34,903 nucleotides of DNA from NCBI GenBank assembly GCA_028282095.1, contig JANQIP010000250.1, forward strand, positions 2,501-37,403. The letters run 5' to 3'. The DNA comes from Xanthobacteraceae bacterium (GTDB lineage Bacteria > Pseudomonadota > Alphaproteobacteria > Rhizobiales > Xanthobacteraceae). Within the stretch, counting starts at the first letter, position 1. Every line of letters starts with the position of its first letter. Shown here piece after piece: positions 8,254 to 16,786 of the stretch. Made by a program: the position numbers and the translations under genes. A model generated the notes under the pieces. That model saw nothing but the letters and a program-made list of their open reading frames with translations, searched no databases and was not told the origin of the DNA.

Positions 8254-9405
8254 TCAACCAAGATTGGCGATGCGTGCATGCGGCTCGCGGGTTTCCGGGC
8301 TTCTTTCGGAATCGTTCCTTGTTTCTTTTCGCAAGTCCGGCGCTTCGTCGACGACATATCGATTTCGACCGGCATTCTTGGCGGCATACATCGCCCGGTC
8401 CGCTCGCTTGAGGGCGACCTTCAGATCATCCCCCCGACTTGGATAGGCGGTACATGCACCGATGCTCGCCGTTGCCAGGTTCGGGCCGTCCGTAATCTTA
8501 AGGCGCGTCTTACGAATCGCTTTGATGCGACGCTCCAACACGTTGAGAAGGTCGCGTTCGTCGCAACCGGGCATCGCGATCACAAACTCCTCGCCTCCCC
8601 AACGACTGACGATATCGTAAGGACGCTGACCGGAGAGGATGACGCGCGCGAAGTGCTTTAGCACCTCGTCTCCGACCTGGTGCCCGTATCGGTCATTGAC
8701 GCCCTTGAAGTCATCGATATCGAGAAATGCAATCGAAATCGGTTTGCCACTGCGCCTCGCCGATTGCCATTCACATTCCAATAGCCGCTCGCCGCCGGCC
8801 CGGTTCCAGAGACGGCTTAGTGGATCAATCAAGGCTGCCCGCTCGGCGTCCTCCAGCTCTTCGACCAACCGGCGATGGGCATCGCAAAGGGCAGCATTGG
8901 TGATCTCCGATTCTGCCACTTTGCCGAGATCACTAAGAACAGCGAGCTGGTCTTCGCTGATTTCACGCGGGATTCTATCGATTGCGCATAGCGTGCCGAT
9001 TCTTATGTCCGTTCCGAATGTCAAGGGATATCCCGCATAGAAACGGAAGAAAGGTTCATCAACCACAAGCGGATTATCAAAAAACCGCTCATCCTCCAGG
9101 GAATCCGGAACAACCATCGGCTCGCAGCGGAGGATGGCATGACCGCAAAAGGAGATATCGCGCGGAGTTTCCGCGACATCGATCCCCGCGATGGACTTGA
9201 ACCACTGGCGCCTCTCATCGACCAGCGAGATGGCGGCAATCGGCACGCGGAGCGTGGTGCATACAAGGCGCGTTATTCGCTCGAACCTCTCCTCAATGGG
9301 CGTATCCAAGATTCTCAACGCCCGAAGAAAAGAGAGGCGCTCAGGCTCTCTTGGGCATGCTGGCGCTTCGATCATAGGTCCTTGTCCCGCGAGCATCGAA
9401 TACAT
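8254..9405 (-). CDS. Diguanylate cyclase with GAF sensor domain
   Basis: The 383-residue protein has an N-terminal GAF domain (about 35-170), with the typical chain SLVDERRQWFKS, SFCGHAI, VVPD, RFYAGYPL and GTLCAID, and then a GGDEF domain (about 190-355). The catalytic loop is GGEEF at 270-274 and RPYD at 261-264 matches the RxxD inhibitory site at the right spacing, so an active, feedback-inhibited cyclase is expected. No membrane segment is seen; the GAF ligand is unknown. The start is uncertain: ATG at 9403-9405 gives 383 residues, while ATG at 9373-9375 has an AGGA-like site and starts MIEAPACPREPERL, which fits family N-termini equally well. The upstream 100 bases are AT-rich. Confidence 0.92.
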   Translation of the reverse strand: MYSMLAGQGPMIEAPACPREPERLSFLRALRILDTPIEERFERITRLVCTTLRVPIAAISLVDERRQWFKSIAGIDVAETPRDISFCGHAILRCEPMVVPDSLEDERFFDNPLVVDEPFFRFYAGYPLTFGTDIRIGTLCAIDRIPREISEDQLAVLSDLGKVAESEITNAALCDAHRRLVEELEDAERAALIDPLSRLWNRAGGERLLECEWQSARRSGKPISIAFLDIDDFKGVNDRYGHQVGDEVLKHFARVILSGQRPYDIVSRWGGEEFVIAMPGCDERDLLNVLERRIKAIRKTRLKITDGPNLATASIGACTAYPSRGDDLKVALKRADRAMYAAKNAGRNRYVVDEAPDLRKETRNDSERSPETREPHARIANLG

Positions 9406-9652
9406 GAGTCAATCTCTACCAAATCTATCACAATTTCTAAGAAACAAGGTTCTACATGGAAGATAAGAAAAGAATCAAATTATAATGATGGTGCTCTCAG
9501 GACGATTACCTCGGACCAAAGTCCTTGTTGTTTGCCCTTTTGAGGGTCTGAAAGGGGAGGTCGGTGTGCGTAGCAAACCGGAGGAGTCAGAAGCACGACC
9601 GGTTTAGCCTGTGTCAATCGTGCTCTCTTGGTATGGCTTTCTCGCAGGTTCT

Positions 9653-9684
9653 GATCCAAAAAAGGGAGCAACTTTTTCGGATCA
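9653..9684. repeat. Decayed family 1 hairpin carrying the waaC stop codon
   Basis: GATCCAAAAAAG and CTTTTTCGGATC form an imperfect stem that matches the inner part of the 44-nt hairpin. The waaC TGA (9684-9682) lies at its right edge, in the ATGATCC segment of the repeat. Confidence 0.55.
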
Positions 9685-10632
9685 TATGACCTCATCGATT
9701 GCGCGCAGAACATCTGCGGTCTCGACCTGCTTGTCCTTGCCGCCGACGATCGCGATCGGCCCGCGGCCTTGCGGCCCGGTCAGCTCCGGCGTAGTCGTGA
9801 GAAAAATCGCAACGAGCGGGCGTTCGAGCGCCGCCGCCAGATGAACGAGCCCGGTATCGACCCCGACCACCACCGCCGCGCCCGCGATCAGGCGCGCCAT
9901 CTCGTCGGGCGGACGCCTGTCGGGCACGCATGCGTTCGGCAGTCCGGCGGCGATCTGCTCGCTGCGCTCGCGCTCCGCCGGCGTGCCCCAAGGCACCACG
10001 ATGTCGTAATTGCGCGTGGCGATCTCACGACCGAGGTCACGCCATTGCGCCTGCGACCATTGCTTTTCGGCGCGGGCGGTCGCATGGAGAAAGACGGCGT
10101 AGGCCGGGCGATTTATCGGGCGAACCGGCTCAGAGAGCGCGAGGCCGTAATCGACGGGTCCGCTCGGCTGATAGCCGAGGGCGAGACCGCCGAGCGCCCG
10201 GTTGCGTTCGATTGCGTGCAGGCTGCGCGCAACACTGTGGCGCCGATCATAGGCGAGCGCGGCCGGCGGCTCGCGGACGCTGTGCCAATCATAGCCGTGA
10301 CGCTGTCCTCGCGCGAGGCGGGCAATGGTTGCAGTACGAACGAGTCCCTGCGTATCGATGATCACGTCGAAGCTGCGCGCCCGCAGCAAGCGGACGAGTT
10401 CGGTGATCTCGTGCCATGTGGAGCGCGCGAACAGCGCATTGCGCCAGCGCCGCGCGGCGATCGGAATCACCTCGTCGACCGCCGGATGCAGATGTGCGAG
10501 CGGCGCGAAAGCTTCCTCGACCAGCCAGACGAAACGCGCCGCCGGCAATTGGCGGCGGGCATCGGTAATCGTTGGCATGTGGTGAATCACATCCCCAAGC
10601 GAAGAAGTTTTAATAAAGAGTACTTCAACCAT
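9682..10632 (-). CDS. waaC: ADP-heptose:LPS heptosyltransferase I (GT9)
   Basis: The 316-residue GT9 protein is expected to transfer the first heptose to Kdo2-lipid A. It opens with VLFIKTSSLGDVIHHMP, the acceptor-side signature of WaaC, has IDTQGLVRTA near 95, FLHATARAEKQW near 185 and VVGVDTGLVHLAAALERP near 260. The ATG at 10630-10632 is chosen since the protein then starts directly before the conserved first strand; the frame continues 24 codons upstream without family-like sequence. The stop TGA falls inside a decayed family 1 hairpin (9653-9684), so the last few codons border repeat sequence. It is divergent from galE across 136 bases. Confidence 0.93.
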   Translation of the reverse strand: MVEVLFIKTSSLGDVIHHMPTITDARRQLPAARFVWLVEEAFAPLAHLHPAVDEVIPIAARRWRNALFARSTWHEITELVRLLRARSFDVIIDTQGLVRTATIARLARGQRHGYDWHSVREPPAALAYDRRHSVARSLHAIERNRALGGLALGYQPSGPVDYGLALSEPVRPINRPAYAVFLHATARAEKQWSQAQWRDLGREIATRNYDIVVPWGTPAERERSEQIAAGLPNACVPDRRPPDEMARLIAGAAVVVGVDTGLVHLAAALERPLVAIFLTTTPELTGPQGRGPIAIVGGKDKQVETADVLRAIDEVI

Positions 10633-10768
10633 GAACCTATTTGGCGCGTTATGTGTGGTGGAAACGCCGCTCCTCGGCTTGCCAGCCCAAGTCAGTTCAG
10701 GCACTCAAAGTCCCATGACCTGTCCGTTGTTCCGAACAATCCGGCATTGAGAGGAGGCACGGGAAACG
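10633..10768. promoter_or_regulatory. Divergent waaC-galE promoter region
   Basis: These 136 bases separate two divergent starts and must hold at least one promoter for each unless they are read from afar. I cannot assign -35/-10 boxes with confidence. GAGAGGAGG about ten bases before the galE ATG is a good ribosome binding site. Confidence 0.5.
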
Positions 10769-11755
10769 ATGACCATCCTCGTCACCGGTGGTGCCGGTTA
10801 TATCGGAAGCCATATGGTGTATGCGCTCGTCAATACTGGTGAACGCGTCATCGTGCTTGACGACCTGTCGACCGGGTTCGACTGGGCGATCGCACCTTCA
10901 GCACGATTCATCGTCGGCGATACCGGCAATGAGGCGCTGGTCTCAAGGATCATTGCCGAGCATTCAATCGAATCGATCATCCATTTCGCTGCCGCGGTGG
11001 TGGTGCCGGAATCGGTATCCCGTCCCCTCAAATACTATCTCAACAACACGGCGAATTCGCGCAACCTGATCGAATGCGCGGTGAAGGGTGGCGTACGCCG
11101 TTTCGTCTTCTCCTCCACGGCTGCCGTGTACGGCAATCCCGCGCGCGTCCCGGTGACCGAGGACGACCCGACCGCACCGATGTCGCCTTATGGCTCATCC
11201 AAACTGATGACCGAGACGATTCTGCGCGACGCCAGCGCGGCGCATGGACTTGATCACGTGATCCTGCGCTATTTCAACGTCGCCGGCGCCGATCCGCTGC
11301 TGCGTACGGGTCAGTCGACGCGCGCCGCCACCCATCTCGTCAAGGTGGCAGTCGAAACCGCGCTTGGGCTGCGCGAGAAGATCGAGGTATTCGGCACCGA
11401 CTATCCGACGCGCGATGGCACCTGCATTCGCGATTACATCCATGTCTCCGACCTGATCGCAGCCCATGTCGACGCGCTCGCCTATCTTGCGCGCGGCGGC
11501 CCGCCGGTGACGCTGAATTGCGGTTACGGACATGGCTTCTCCGTGCTCGAAGTGATCGAGACGGTCAAGCGCGTCTCCGGCGTCGACTTTCGCGTCGACT
11601 ATGCGGCGCGGCGGCCGGGCGATCCGGCCGAGATCATTGCCGCTCCGAAGCGCATCCACGAGGCGTTCGGCTGGACTCCACGTTACGACGATCTTGCCAC
11701 CATCGTCGCCCATGCGCTCGCCTGGCAGCGCAAGCTGTCGGCGCGGAGCACCTAG
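10769..11755 (+). CDS. galE: UDP-glucose 4-epimerase
   Basis: The 328-residue extended SDR interconverts UDP-glucose and UDP-galactose for surface polysaccharide synthesis. The NAD-binding motif TGGAGYIGSH is at 6-15, FSSTAAVYG near 114-122 carries the catalytic Ser/Thr, and SPYGSSK gives Y141 and K145. YFNVAGAD and RDYIHVSDL segments, typical of GalE, follow. An AGGAGG site about ten bases before the ATG at 10769 supports the start. It stands divergent to waaC, consistent with a role in lipopolysaccharide or exopolysaccharide. The TAG stop (11753-11755) is the junction of TA with the end of a truncated family 1 element. Confidence 0.95.
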   Translation: MTILVTGGAGYIGSHMVYALVNTGERVIVLDDLSTGFDWAIAPSARFIVGDTGNEALVSRIIAEHSIESIIHFAAAVVVPESVSRPLKYYLNNTANSRNLIECAVKGGVRRFVFSSTAAVYGNPARVPVTEDDPTAPMSPYGSSKLMTETILRDASAAHGLDHVILRYFNVAGADPLLRTGQSTRAATHLVKVAVETALGLREKIEVFGTDYPTRDGTCIRDYIHVSDLIAAHVDALAYLARGGPPVTLNCGYGHGFSVLEVIETVKRVSGVDFRVDYAARRPGDPAEIIAAPKRIHEAFGWTPRYDDLATIVAHALAWQRKLSARST

Positions 11756-11805
11756 CGTGCGATCCATTCAGATTGAATCGACTGCGGTCTCTTTCTCTTC
11801 GTGCG
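11755..11805 (+). repeat. Family 1 hairpin element, GAGCGCGAT-type half only
   Basis: Starting at the galE stop, TAGCGTGCGATCC matches TA plus GAGCGCGATCC with two differences, and ATTCAGATTGAATCGA and CTCTTTCTCTTCG continue the element. The 44-nt hairpin is missing; a family 2 repeat follows 20 bases on. Confidence 0.7.
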
Positions 11806-11824
11806 ATCCGGGAGCGGGTGTTGA

Positions 11825-11901
11825 TCCGTTCGCCCCCGCGCAAGCAGGGACCCAGGATTTCATGATACTACCGGTTTCCCGCTTTCGCGGGAATGAACGG
11901 A
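11825..11901. repeat. Family 2 palindromic repeat, copy 2
   Basis: Same plan as 641-712: TCCGTTC, then CCCCGC-gcaa-GCAGGG, a spacer, CCCGC-tttc-GCGGG and GAACGGA. The first inner stem has one mismatch. Both copies are preceded by GTGTTGATCCGTTCG, so the repeat extends slightly to the left. Confidence 0.8.
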
Positions 11902-11928
11902 ATTCGTAGGGCCAGACTCCTTTCCCAG

Positions 11929-11952
11929 CCCTCCCCCGCAAGCTGGGGAGGG
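11929..11952. repeat. Short hairpin CCCTCCCC...GGGGAGGG
   Basis: An 8-bp perfect stem with loop CGCAAGCT, about 60 bases downstream of the livF stop and between converging galE and livF. No T tract follows on either strand, so it is not a classical terminator. Confidence 0.6.
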
Positions 11953-12010
11953 AGTAAGAGTTTCAAGCTACGGCATAGTTCGTGACCAAACTAATTTGCC
12001 GGAAACGGTA

Positions 12011-12715
12011 TCACATGCCGAGATAGGCCTGCCGCACGCGGTCGTCTTCCAGCAACTCGGCGCCGGTGCCGGTCAAGGTGACTCGCCCGTTCTCCAGCAC
12101 ATAGGCGCGGTCGGCAAGCTTGAGCGAGAGCGCGACATTCTGCTCGACCAGCACACAGGTCAGTCCCTCGCGGTTGAGCTCGCGGATGGTGCGCAACACA
12201 TCCTTGACGATCGCCGGCGCCAGGCCCAGCGAGGGCTCATCAAACATGACAAGGTCCGGTGCGCCCATCAGGCAGCGGCCGATCGCGAGCATCTGCTGCT
12301 CGCCGCCCGAAAGCGTGCCCGCGGTCTGGCGCAACCGCTCTTTCAGGATCGGAAATAGCGCGAACACGCGTTCGAGCTGAGTGGCGCGCTTGCCCTGCGC
12401 GCGCGGCAACATCGCGCCCATATCGAGGTTCTCGCCGACCGACAGCGTCGGAAAGACCTGGCGTCCTTCGGCCACTTGGCCAATGCCGAGATTGCAGATG
12501 CGGTGGCTGGGCCAGCCGGCGATGTCGGTGCCGTGAAACGCAATGCGCCCGCGCGTCGGCCGGTTCATCCCGGCAACAGTGCGGATCAGCGAGGTCTTGC
12601 CCGCTCCATTGGCGCCGACGATTGCAACGATGCCGCCTTCCGCGACATCGAAGGAGACCCCGGCGAGCGCCTGAGCGTCGCCATAATACACGTCGAGATC
12701 GCGCACCGAGAGCAT
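12011..12715 (-). CDS. livF: Branched-chain amino acid type ABC transporter, ATP-binding protein LivF
   Basis: The 234-residue cytoplasmic ATPase has Walker A GANGAGKT near 34-41, the signature LSGGEQQM near 135, a Walker B followed by DEPSLGLAP, and the switch histidine region VLVEQN. The short length and EPSLGLAP motif are typical of LivF. It is last in the operon livK-livH-livM-livG-livF and its start overlaps the last base of livG. Substrate within the HAAT family (branched-chain amino acids, urea, amides, aromatic acids) cannot be told from the ATPase. Confidence 0.95.
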   Translation of the reverse strand: MLSVRDLDVYYGDAQALAGVSFDVAEGGIVAIVGANGAGKTSLIRTVAGMNRPTRGRIAFHGTDIAGWPSHRICNLGIGQVAEGRQVFPTLSVGENLDMGAMLPRAQGKRATQLERVFALFPILKERLRQTAGTLSGGEQQMLAIGRCLMGAPDLVMFDEPSLGLAPAIVKDVLRTIRELNREGLTCVLVEQNVALSLKLADRAYVLENGRVTLTGTGAELLEDDRVRQAYLGM

Positions 12716-13443
12716 CAGAACGCCACCTCCGCCCCCAGATAGGATTTGATCACGGTGGGGTCGCGCACGACCTCCTCGGGCGTGCCTTGTGCGATCTTCG
12801 TGCCGTGATGCAGCACGAGGACACGACCGGCAAGCGCCATCACCGCCCGCATCACGTGCTCGATCAGCAGAATGGTCACGCTCATCTCGCGATTGATACT
12901 GCGCAGGATCTCGACCATGCGGTCGATCTCAGTCGGAACCAGCCCCGCCATCACCTCGTCGAGCAGGAGCAGCTTGGGATCGGTGGCGAGGGCGCGCGCG
13001 ACTTCGAGCCGCTTTCGGTCGGGCAGCGTGAGAGCGGCGGCGGCAACCGTGCGCTTGTCGAACAGGTCAAGCTTGGCGAGCACGTCGCGGGCATGGCGGC
13101 GCGCCGCCGACATGTCGGTCCGGTGCAGCAGAGCGCCGACAAGGACATTGTCCTCGACCGAAAGCGTGGGGAATGGCCGCACGATCTGAAAGGTTCGGCC
13201 GATGCCGAGCCGGCATACGGCGTCGGCGCTCATGCCGTCGGTGCGCGCGCCGCGAAAGCTGATCGTACCCTCGTCCGGCGGGGCCACGCCCGCGATCATA
13301 TTGAACAGTGTCGTCTTGCCCGCACCATTGGGCCCGATCACTGCGAATATCTCCCCCTGGTTGACGGAGAAGCTCACCTTGTCGACCGCAACAAGGCCGC
13401 GGAAGCGCCGACTGACGCCATTGACCGAGAGGAACTCTGTCAC
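12715..13443 (-). CDS. livG: Branched-chain amino acid type ABC transporter, ATP-binding protein LivG
   Basis: The 242-residue ATPase has Walker A GPNGAGKTT near 36-44 and MAGLVPTEID after the Walker B, as in LivG. The signature region reads LTLPDRKRLEVARAL instead of the usual LSGGQ; this variant also occurs in other proteobacterial LivG proteins, so it is not a sign of decay. The gene overlaps livM by four bases and livF by one, indicating translational coupling. Confidence 0.94.
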   Translation of the reverse strand: MTEFLSVNGVSRRFRGLVAVDKVSFSVNQGEIFAVIGPNGAGKTTLFNMIAGVAPPDEGTISFRGARTDGMSADAVCRLGIGRTFQIVRPFPTLSVEDNVLVGALLHRTDMSAARRHARDVLAKLDLFDKRTVAAAALTLPDRKRLEVARALATDPKLLLLDEVMAGLVPTEIDRMVEILRSINREMSVTILLIEHVMRAVMALAGRVLVLHHGTKIAQGTPEEVVRDPTVIKSYLGAEVAF

Positions 13444-14441
13444 GGCTCGTTCTTCACGAGATCAAGCCGCCGCGCGATCCACGGCCACACGCCGGTCGGC
13501 ACCAACGTGATGATGATCATCAGCGTGAGCCCATAGAACACGGCCTTGACGCCCGGCAGGTCGATGCCGAGCCACTCGGTCAGCGCGATCAGGACCTCAC
13601 CGAGCGGGGTGAGAACGAAGGCCCCGACGACCGGGCCGAACACCGTGCCGATCCCCCCGACGATCGGCGCCAGGATGAGCTCGATCGAGCGGCTGATATT
13701 GAAGATCTGCGTCGGAAACAGGCTGTTGTTGTAGAACGCGTAGAACACGCCGCCGACCGCGGTCATGCCCGACGAGATCAGCACCGCCTTCATCTTGGCA
13801 CGAAACACATCGATGCCGAGCGCCCGCGCGGCGGTCTCGTCCTCGCGGATCGCGAGCCATTGGAAACCCAGCCGCGCCCGCGAAAGAAGGGCCGTGATCA
13901 AGACACCCACGGCCGCAAGCAGGAAGGCGAGATAATAGAACAGGTGCTGGCCGCCGCGCAGATTCCACCACTCGCCAATGCGGTCTTGCTCATAGGGTAT
14001 GAAGAGCCCGCCGGCCCCGCCGACAAAGGGGATATGGTCGAAGCCGATGCGGGTGAACTCGGCAAAGGCGATGGTGAGCAGCGCGAAATAGACGCCCTCG
14101 ATCCCGAAGCGGAAACCGAGCCAGCCGATCGCCGCCCCGAAGGCCGCGGCGATCGCGATGGCCGGCACGACACCGAGCCACGGGCCGATCCCATAATGCA
14201 CCCACAGGGCCGCCGCGACATAGCCGCCGACCCCGACATAGAGCGCATGCCCGAGCGAGAGCTGGCCGGCATAGCCCATCATCAGGTTCCAAGCCTGTCC
14301 GACATAGACGAAGTAGAGAATCAGGGTGAGCACCGACAAGAAATAGCGATCGAGCGCCAGCGGCGCCGCAAGCAGCATGACGACGAGCACGCCAAGCAGA
14401 ATCCTGGCGCGCGTATTCATCGCCCCCCACAGCGCCGTCAT
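13440..14441 (-). CDS. livM: Branched-chain amino acid type ABC transporter, permease LivM
   Basis: The 333-residue protein is very hydrophobic, with about nine to ten membrane segments beginning at residue 10. It carries the LivM hallmark NLMMGYAGQLSLGHALYVGVGGY (split over the second and third segments) and the cytoplasmic loop IREDETAARALGID that contacts the ATPase. The C-terminus ends with a charged tail. Overlaps of four bases with both livH and livG place it in the operon's middle. Confidence 0.95.
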   Translation of the reverse strand: MTALWGAMNTRARILLGVLVVMLLAAPLALDRYFLSVLTLILYFVYVGQAWNLMMGYAGQLSLGHALYVGVGGYVAAALWVHYGIGPWLGVVPAIAIAAAFGAAIGWLGFRFGIEGVYFALLTIAFAEFTRIGFDHIPFVGGAGGLFIPYEQDRIGEWWNLRGGQHLFYYLAFLLAAVGVLITALLSRARLGFQWLAIREDETAARALGIDVFRAKMKAVLISSGMTAVGGVFYAFYNNSLFPTQIFNISRSIELILAPIVGGIGTVFGPVVGAFVLTPLGEVLIALTEWLGIDLPGVKAVFYGLTLMIIITLVPTGVWPWIARRLDLVKNEP

Positions 14442-15307
14442 GCCACCCTCCTTCCCATCAGGCCTTGCGGCCGCAGCACGAGCACGGCGATCAACAGGGC
14501 GAACGAAAACATGCTCTTCATCGAAGGAGCGATAAGGAAGCCGGCAAGCGCCTCCGATACCCCGATCAGCACGCCGCCGACCAGCGCGCCCGACATCGAG
14601 CCGAGCCCGCCGACAATGACGATGGTAAAGGCAAGCAGCGTATAGGCCGGACCAAGGCTCGGCGCCGCGTCGGCGATCGTTTCCATCAGGGCACCGGCCG
14701 CGCCGACACAGGCAAGGCCGAGACCGAAGGTCAGGGCATAAAGCCGCTTGACGTTGAGCCCGATGACCGCCGCCCCCACCAGATTGTCGGCACAGGCCCT
14801 GATCGCCGTGCCGGTGCGGGTGTGGCGGAAGAAGGCGAACAGCCCGGCCGACACCGCGACCGCGGCGATCGCCGCATAGACGCGCACTTTGTCGATGATC
14901 AGCGGTCCGATCAGATAGCTGTCGAAGGCATAGGGCAGATTCACCGGCTGCGCGTCGGGCCCGAAGATCATCAGCACCGCATTGATGAGGATGATGGCTA
15001 GTCCGACCAGAAGGATGAACTGCTCATGCTCGGCCCGGCCAACGAAGGAGTTGACCAGCCCCATCTGCAAGATGAACCCGATCGCGAAGAAGGCGAGCGC
15101 AATCGGCGCCATCGCAATCAGCGGGTCGAGCCCGTAGATCTTGAACAGCACGAAGGCGGCATACATGGCGACCACGGCAAACTCGCCATGGGCGAAGTTC
15201 ACGACCCGCACCACGCCGAAGATCACCGACAGCCCAAGTGCCATCAGGCCGTAGATGAGACCGGTCATGACGCCTTGGAGGACGACGTTGAGATAGATGG
15301 TCCACAT
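14438..15307 (-). CDS. livH: Branched-chain amino acid type ABC transporter, permease LivH
   Basis: The 289-residue inner-membrane protein has about eight hydrophobic segments and the LivH landmarks GLIYGLMALGLSVIFGV and VNFAHGEF near the N-terminus, RACADNLVGAAVIGLN as the coupling loop, and IVGGLGSMSGALVGG near residue 230. It is the first of four tightly overlapping genes. The ATG at 15305-15307 has only a weak AAGAT site upstream; the gap to livK contains a strong stem-loop. Confidence 0.95.
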   Translation of the reverse strand: MWTIYLNVVLQGVMTGLIYGLMALGLSVIFGVVRVVNFAHGEFAVVAMYAAFVLFKIYGLDPLIAMAPIALAFFAIGFILQMGLVNSFVGRAEHEQFILLVGLAIILINAVLMIFGPDAQPVNLPYAFDSYLIGPLIIDKVRVYAAIAAVAVSAGLFAFFRHTRTGTAIRACADNLVGAAVIGLNVKRLYALTFGLGLACVGAAGALMETIADAAPSLGPAYTLLAFTIVIVGGLGSMSGALVGGVLIGVSEALAGFLIAPSMKSMFSFALLIAVLVLRPQGLMGRRVA

Positions 15308-15324
15308 TGCAAATCTTGCTGGGC

Positions 15325-15367
15325 GTCATCCTCGGCGGGCGTACCGCGGCCGCCGCCTCAGGATGAC
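15325..15367. promoter_or_regulatory. Stem-loop between livK and livH
   Basis: GTCATCCT and AGGATGAC form an 8-bp stem that continues, after a small bulge, with GGCGG/CCGCC. It sits in the 237-base gap between the binding-protein gene and the permease genes. Such hairpins often protect the upstream mRNA 3' end and lower downstream expression; no T tract is present. It may also be a dispersed intergenic palindrome. Confidence 0.55.
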
Positions 15368-15454
15368 AAAAACGGTCGATGGGAGGAACGTGGGGAAGTC
15401 ACCGCATCGCGGCGGCGCGGCCGCAACGCTCGGCGACAAGCTGCGATAGCCCGC

Positions 15455-15475
15455 CCCTCCCCTATACGGGGAGGG
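15455..15475. repeat. Short hairpin CCCTCCCC...GGGGAGGG
   Basis: An 8-bp perfect stem with loop TATAC, 70 bases downstream of the livK stop. It is nearly identical in stem to 11929-11952. Confidence 0.6.
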
Positions 15476-15544
15476 TGGATCGTTGCGACCATGCGAGCTC
15501 GGAAGTCGAAGTCCGTCTTCGCGGGAGATTGCTCTTGCCGCCAA

Positions 15545-16786
15545 CTATGTCCGTCCCTTCCAGGGCGGCATCGGCAGCACCGGCTTCATCGTCGCGGCGG
15601 ATTCGGGCAGCACGACCGTCGGGGTACGGTCGCGATTTTGCAGAACCGCGGAACCGATATTGTTGTTCTGTCCCGTGTCGTCGAACTGGATCGGGCCGCC
15701 GATCATGACATGCTCGGCAAGGTCGGTGGCCCGGATCGCCTTCATCAGCTCGGGCCCGTCCGCCGTGCCGGCGCGCTTGAAGCCGTCGGCGGCGATCAGC
15801 ATCGCCTCGAAGGTGAAGCCGACATTGAACCCTTCGACTGCGAAGCGTCGCTTGGGAAAGGCCGGCTTGAACGCGGCCGCAACCGCTTCCGTCATCTTCG
15901 CCTTCGGGTTCACCCAGGGTACGTTGATGACCGAGTAATCGGCGAGCGGACCGAGCGCCTGGTAGAACTCCTCGTCATAAAGGCCGGGCGAGCCGGGCGA
16001 GATGATCGCCTTGGGCTCGAAGCGCTGGCGCACCATGTCGCGGATCAGCTTGATCGCGTCGGAGGCGCGCGTCACCACCATCACGAGGTCGGGATTGATC
16101 GCGCGGATCTTGGTGACCTCGACCGAGAGATCCTGGGCCCGCGGATCGTAGGCGATCGACTCTTCGATCTTGAACGGCAGGTTCGCGGCCGGAAAGTGTT
16201 TGTCTATGGCCTTGGCCTGCGACGTACCGAACGTATCGTTCGCATAGGTGAAGACCGCGTTCTTGAACTCGACATTGGTCGCGGCCATGACGTCCTTGAT
16301 GAGCCGCAGGCCGTTCGCGGCGAGCTGTCCGCCGGTCTGGAAGTTGCGGACCAGATACTTGTAGCCTTGCTCGGTGATCTGGGGCGCGGCGGCGACATTG
16401 ATGCAGAGCGGCACTTGCCGCTGCTCGCATACCTGCGCGATCGCCAGCGTCGCCCCCGACTGGAAGGCGCCGACAATGCACTGCGCGCCCTCGGCGATCA
16501 CGCGCTCGGCCTGATTACGCGCGATGTCGACATTGGACTCGGTGTCGACATGCATCAATTCGACCGCATAACCGTAATCGGCAAGAACCTTGGGCGCGAT
16601 CTCCGCGCCGCGATAACACGCCTGGCCCGCCGCCGCGAGATAGCCGGAGCGCGGCAGCGCCACACCGACCTTGAGCACCTTGGGCTGCGCGCGCACGATC
16701 GACGGCGTGGCAAGGAGTGCAGTCGCGGCAGCGGCGCCGCCCAACAGGTGGCGACGGCTCAAGCCGCCGCGGTTCTTTGATGTCAT
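15545..16786 (-). CDS. livK: Periplasmic substrate-binding protein of the Liv-type ABC transporter
   Basis: The 413-residue type I periplasmic binding protein starts with a twin-arginine-like signal: SRRHLL at 10-15, a hydrophobic stretch and a likely cleavage after VRA at 33. The mature part has VLKVGVALPRSGYLAAAGQACYRGAE at its start and CIVGAFQSGATLAIAQV near 110, typical of the Leu/Ile/Val-binding (Peripla_BP_6) fold. The exact ligand cannot be read from sequence. An AGGGAGGATT site lies just before the ATG at 16784-16786. It is the promoter-proximal gene, separated from livH by 237 bases with two hairpins, which fits higher expression of the binding protein than of the membrane parts. 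The symbol follows position in the operon. Confidence 0.9.
   Translation of the reverse strand: MTSKNRGGLSRRHLLGGAAAATALLATPSIVRAQPKVLKVGVALPRSGYLAAAGQACYRGAEIAPKVLADYGYAVELMHVDTESNVDIARNQAERVIAEGAQCIVGAFQSGATLAIAQVCEQRQVPLCINVAAAPQITEQGYKYLVRNFQTGGQLAANGLRLIKDVMAATNVEFKNAVFTYANDTFGTSQAKAIDKHFPAANLPFKIEESIAYDPRAQDLSVEVTKIRAINPDLVMVVTRASDAIKLIRDMVRQRFEPKAIISPGSPGLYDEEFYQALGPLADYSVINVPWVNPKAKMTEAVAAAFKPAFPKRRFAVEGFNVGFTFEAMLIAADGFKRAGTADGPELMKAIRATDLAEHVMIGGPIQFDDTGQNNNIGSAVLQNRDRTPTVVLPESAATMKPVLPMPPWKGRT

Noticed and set aside
12715..13443. LivG as a degenerate ATPase because its signature is LTLPDRKRL
   Set aside because: This signature variant also occurs in other LivG proteins, and Walker motifs and the operon are intact.
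15026..16780. A 584-codon plus-strand open frame opposite livK and part of livH
   Set aside because: Shadow of two clear transporter genes; its translation is His/Arg/Asp-rich without motifs.
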